Assembly: GCF_003390845.1 (NCBI RefSeq)
Contig: NZ_QMEK01000001.1
Span: 1,860,001-1,924,000 of the forward strand
DNA: 64,000 nt
Reading direction: 5' to 3'
From: Tropicimonas sp. IMCC34043
GTDB taxonomy: Bacteria; Pseudomonadota; Alphaproteobacteria; Rhodobacterales; Rhodobacteraceae
The position numbers and the translations under genes are program-made. Of this stretch, positions 61,512 to 64,000 are shown piece by piece; position 1 is the first letter of the stretch; each line of letters opens with the position of its first letter. Below the pieces are notes generated by a model that made no database searches, had not been told where the DNA came from, and was given only the letters and a program-made list of their open reading frames with translations.

Positions 61512-62946
61512 ACGCCACTTCCCGCCGCCCGCGCGACGCCTCCAGCGGAAACACCTTGGCCGGGTTCAGCAGCCAGCCCGGGTCGAACACGTCTTTGACC
61601 GCCATCTGAATCTCCAGATCGGCGGCGGAAAACTGCACCCCCATCAGCTCGCGCTTTTCGACCCCGACACCGTGTTCGCCGGTCAGGCAGCCGCCCACCT
61701 CGACACAAAGCTTGAGGATCTCGGCCCCCACCGCCTCGCATTTCTCCAGATCCCCGGGCTTGTTGGCGTCGAACAGGATCAGCGGATGCATGTTGCCATC
61801 ACCGGCGTGGAACACATTGCCGACGGCCAGCCCGGCGGCGGCGCTGATCTCTGCGATCCGGGTCAGCACATGCGGCAGCTGCGACACCGGGATCGTGCCG
61901 TCGAGACAGATGTAGTCGCCGATCCGCCCCATGGCGCCAAAGGCCGACTTGCGCCCCAGCCAGATCCGCGCCGATTCCTCGGCCGACGCGCTCTCCCGCA
62001 AAACGACCGGATCGTGGCGCCGCGCGATCTGGCAAATCAGCCCGAGCTGCGCGTCGATCTCCTCGGGTGCGCCCTCGACCTCGACGATCAGCAGCGCGGC
62101 ACAATCGGGATAGCCGGCATGGGCGAAATCCTCGGTGGCGCGGATGCAGATCCGGTCCATGAACTCGATCGCGACCGGCAGCACACCGGCGCGGATGATG
62201 TCGGCGACACAGCGCCCGGCGGTCTCGACCGCGTCGAACCCCATCAGAACGGGGCGCGCGCCCTCGGGCTTGCGCAGGATGCGCAGCGTCGCCTCGGTCA
62301 CCACGCCCAGCTGGCCTTCGGAGCCACAGACCAGCCCCAGCAGGTCATATCCCGCCGCATCGAGATGGCCGCCGCCAAGCTCGACCACCGTGCCGTCCAT
62401 CAGCACCATGGTCACGCCCAGCAGGTTATTGGTGGTGACCCCGTATTTCAGGCAATGCGCGCCGCCCGAGTTCATCGCCACATTGCCGGCAATGGCGCAG
62501 GCAAGCTGGCTGGAGGGATCGGGCGCATAGAAGAAATCGCGCTCGGCCACGGCATCCGAGACAGACAGGTTGGTGCGCCCCGCCTCAACCCGGATGATCC
62601 GGTCCTCATAGTCGATCTCGAGCACGCGGGTCATCCGCGCGATCCCCAGCACCACGCAATCCGCCGTCGGCATCGCGCCCCCGGCGAGCGAAGTGCCGGC
62701 ACCGCGCGGCACCACCGGCACGCCTTCCTCGTGGCAGACCTTCAGCACTGCGGCGACCTCGGCGGTCGATCCCGGCAGAACGACAGCCAGCGGCGGACAG
62801 CGATAGGCGGTCAGGGCATCGCATTCATAGGCGCGGGTCTCGGCCGGGTCGTGGATCACCGCCCGTCCGGGCAGGACCGACCCCAGCCGTTCCAGAATCC
62901 GCGCCTTTCGCGCAAGCACATCGGCCCGCGGCTCTGGCATCTGCAT
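61510..62946 (-). CDS. glcD: Glycolate oxidase subunit GlcD
   Basis: Catalytic FAD subunit oxidising glycolate to glyoxylate. 478 residues from ATG 62946 (GGGAGGGG just upstream). FAD motif VVPRGAGTSLAGGAMP, DPSSQLACAIAGNVAMNSGGAHCLKYG, and C-terminal NVFHAGDGNMHPLILFD and LTGEHGVGVEKR. First gene of glcDEF. Confidence 0.95.
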   Translation of the reverse strand: MQMPEPRADVLARKARILERLGSVLPGRAVIHDPAETRAYECDALTAYRCPPLAVVLPGSTAEVAAVLKVCHEEGVPVVPRGAGTSLAGGAMPTADCVVLGIARMTRVLEIDYEDRIIRVEAGRTNLSVSDAVAERDFFYAPDPSSQLACAIAGNVAMNSGGAHCLKYGVTTNNLLGVTMVLMDGTVVELGGGHLDAAGYDLLGLVCGSEGQLGVVTEATLRILRKPEGARPVLMGFDAVETAGRCVADIIRAGVLPVAIEFMDRICIRATEDFAHAGYPDCAALLIVEVEGAPEEIDAQLGLICQIARRHDPVVLRESASAEESARIWLGRKSAFGAMGRIGDYICLDGTIPVSQLPHVLTRIAEISAAAGLAVGNVFHAGDGNMHPLILFDANKPGDLEKCEAVGAEILKLCVEVGGCLTGEHGVGVEKRELMGVQFSAADLEIQMAVKDVFDPGWLLNPAKVFPLEASRGRREVA

Positions 62947-62962
62947 GAAAACCCCTCCCAAG

Positions 62963-63000
62963 ATTGGTAAGAAAATATAACCAATTTTGCCAGATGGCAA
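62963..63000 (-). promoter_or_regulatory. glcD promoter and candidate operator
   Basis: Minus-strand TTGCCA (63000-62995), 17 bases, TATTTT (62977-62972). An inverted repeat ATTGGT-N11-ACCAAT (62963-62985) covers the -10 region, a plausible site for a GntR/GlcC-like or other dimeric repressor. No such regulator gene is in the window. Confidence 0.6.
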
Positions 63001-63028
63001 GCCACGAAATCGCGGCTAGGGTCGCGCC

Positions 63029-63727
63029 ATGAACATCGTCACCCAATTCGACCTGCTGTCACCGCTCGATCTGGCCGCGCTCGCGCTCCTGCTGATCTGC
63101 ATCTTCGGCCTTGACCGCCTTGTCGAACATTCCCCGGCCCGCTTCCGGTCGGTATCCTACGTGATGCGCGGCTATCGCGCCGAATGGATGCGCCATATGG
63201 TGACGCGCCAGCCGCGGATCTTCGACAGCGCGATCCTCGGCACGCTGCGCCAGGGCACGACCTTCTTTGCCTCGAGTTCCATCATCGCGATCGGCGGCGC
63301 GCTGGCGCTGATGTCCAATCCGCAGACGTTGAACGACCTTGCCGGCGATCTGACCAAGAGCCAGGCGCCGGCGGTTCTGTGGGAGATCAAGATGCTGCTG
63401 ATCGTGCTTTTGCTGATCAGCGCCTTCCTGCGCTTTGTCTGGGCGCATCGGCTGTTCGGCTATGCCGCTGTGCTAATGGCGGCGGTGCCGAACGACCCCG
63501 AGGATCCGCTTGCCTTTCCGCGGGCGGCGAAGGCCGGGGACCTCAGCTCGCTTGCCGGCCGCAGCTTCAACCGCGGCATGCGGTCGGTCTATTTCTCTCT
63601 CGGGGCAACGGGTTGGCTGATCGGGGCAGCGCCGCTGATGCTGACCACGCTTGCCATCACCGCAATGATCCTGCGGCGCGAATTCGGCTCGAACACCCGG
63701 GTCGTGCTGATGCGCCCGGAAGACTAG
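63029..63727 (+). CDS. DUF599 family membrane protein
   Basis: 232 residues with about four hydrophobic segments (14-33, 72-96, 118-140, 188-212) and the family-typical RFVWAHRLFGYAAVLMAAVP and NRGMRSVYFSLG. Function unknown. Divergent from glcD, 82 bases between starts. Confidence 0.8.
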   Translation: MNIVTQFDLLSPLDLAALALLLICIFGLDRLVEHSPARFRSVSYVMRGYRAEWMRHMVTRQPRIFDSAILGTLRQGTTFFASSSIIAIGGALALMSNPQTLNDLAGDLTKSQAPAVLWEIKMLLIVLLLISAFLRFVWAHRLFGYAAVLMAAVPNDPEDPLAFPRAAKAGDLSSLAGRSFNRGMRSVYFSLGATGWLIGAAPLMLTTLAITAMILRREFGSNTRVVLMRPED

Positions 63728-63797
63728 GACAGCGAAAGGGCGCCGCGGCTGTGGCCAGAAAACGCTGGCGCCGCCGATTGGCTGATCCGGAACTAAC

Positions 63798-63824
63798 AAG
63801 GCGCCACCCGAGGGCAGCGCCTTT
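63798..63824. terminator. Terminator between the DUF599 gene and the last gene
   Basis: Stem AAGGCGC/GCGCCTT with an inner CCC/GGG pairing and TTT after; 71 bases beyond the DUF599 stop and 40 bases before the stop of the convergent last gene. Confidence 0.55.
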
Positions 63825-63863
63825 GCAACGATCACGTCATGGATGGTGCCAGCAGCGCCCTGC

Positions 63864-64000
63864 TCAGGCGGCGCGGCGACGGCGGCGCATCAGGCGTTCG
63901 GCCACAAAGGCCACACCGAGCCCGCCGAACATCAGCATCCCCGTGGCAGGCAGCGGAACCGCCGGCATATCGTTTGTACTGTATTCGATGACATAGGTCG
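63864..64000 (-). CDS. VPLPA-CTERM sorting-tail protein (5' end outside window)
   Basis: Only the last 44 or so residues are present, read on the minus strand to TGA 63864. They end in VPLPATG, a hydrophobic helix (MLMFGGLGVAFVAE) and RLMRRRRRAA, a textbook VPLPA-CTERM exosortase tail. The body of the protein lies beyond the window. Confidence 0.75.
   Translation of the reverse strand, partial: TYVIEYSTNDMPAVPLPATGMLMFGGLGVAFVAERLMRRRRRAA

Noticed and set aside
58799-61609. 936-codon open frame antisense to glcF/glcE
   Set aside because: Composition typical of GC-rich shadows; sense genes have cysteine clusters and the FAD motif.

Overview
The window looks like chromosomal DNA of a photosynthetic alphaproteobacterium of the Rhodobacterales (Rhodobacteraceae). 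The evidence is a carotenoid/bacteriochlorophyll superoperon in Rhodobacter order (bchX-bchC-crtF-crtE // crtD-crtC, tspO, crtB-crtI // crtA-bchI-bchD-bchO), PpsR/CrtJ palindromes in the three key intergenic gaps, high GC, and VPxPA-type C-terminal sorting tails. I cannot name a genus from the sequence alone.

Layout. (1) 1-14,008: photosynthesis gene cluster. CrtB and CrtI make neurosporene, CrtC/CrtD/CrtF convert it to spheroidene, and CrtA converts that to spheroidenone. BchX (cut by the window edge), BchC, BchI, BchD and BchO belong to bacteriochlorophyll a synthesis. (2) 14,009-23,673: cold-shock protein, L,D-transpeptidase, OsmC, an orphan ParA-like ATPase and the tamA-tamB pair. (3) 23,748-26,106: purine degradation after urate (uraH, a puuE-uraD fusion, allA). 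(4) 26,158-31,124: a 40-codon gene with a perfect Shine-Dalgarno, then a tightly coupled three-gene cassette (SARP/TolB/TPR-type regulator, PAP2-fold phosphatase/haloperoxidase-like protein with a Ser-Lys repeat, and a cytoplasmic subtilase). I do not recognise this cassette as a described system. (5) 31,179-37,251: urea ABC transporter urtABCDE on the minus strand. (6) 37,662-39,576: AI-2E-family exporter and two small membrane proteins. (7) 40,179-45,712: thiamin salvage and synthesis operon (thiM-thiE-thiD-thiY-tenA-ABC ATPase-permease) under a TPP riboswitch. (8) 45,863-47,171: 3-oxoacid CoA-transferase. (9) 47,401-54,073: a HAF-repeat protein with a VPxPA tail, malonyl-CoA synthetase-like matB, a gap with two exact DnaA-box sequences, a DgoK-like protein with a degenerate phosphate motif, an aldose epimerase and an alpha/beta hydrolase. 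(10) 54,083-58,953: secreted unknown, P1 peptidase, SDR, aldo-keto reductase, Hsp20 with an RpoH-type promoter, and a trypsin-like protease. (11) 58,997-62,946: glycolate oxidase glcDEF. (12) 63,029-64,000: a DUF599 protein and the tail of a second VPLPA protein.

How it fits together. Section 1 is one light/oxygen-regulated pigment programme. CrtA implies spheroidenone formation when oxygen is present, and glcDEF (glycolate from photorespiration-like metabolism), urea uptake and ureide breakdown are plausible carbon and nitrogen scavenging functions in the same cell. No insertion sequence, CRISPR array, rRNA or tRNA was seen. Starts were chosen by Shine-Dalgarno position, conserved N-termini and overlap with the upstream stop. 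Regulatory calls were made by eye and were not computed.
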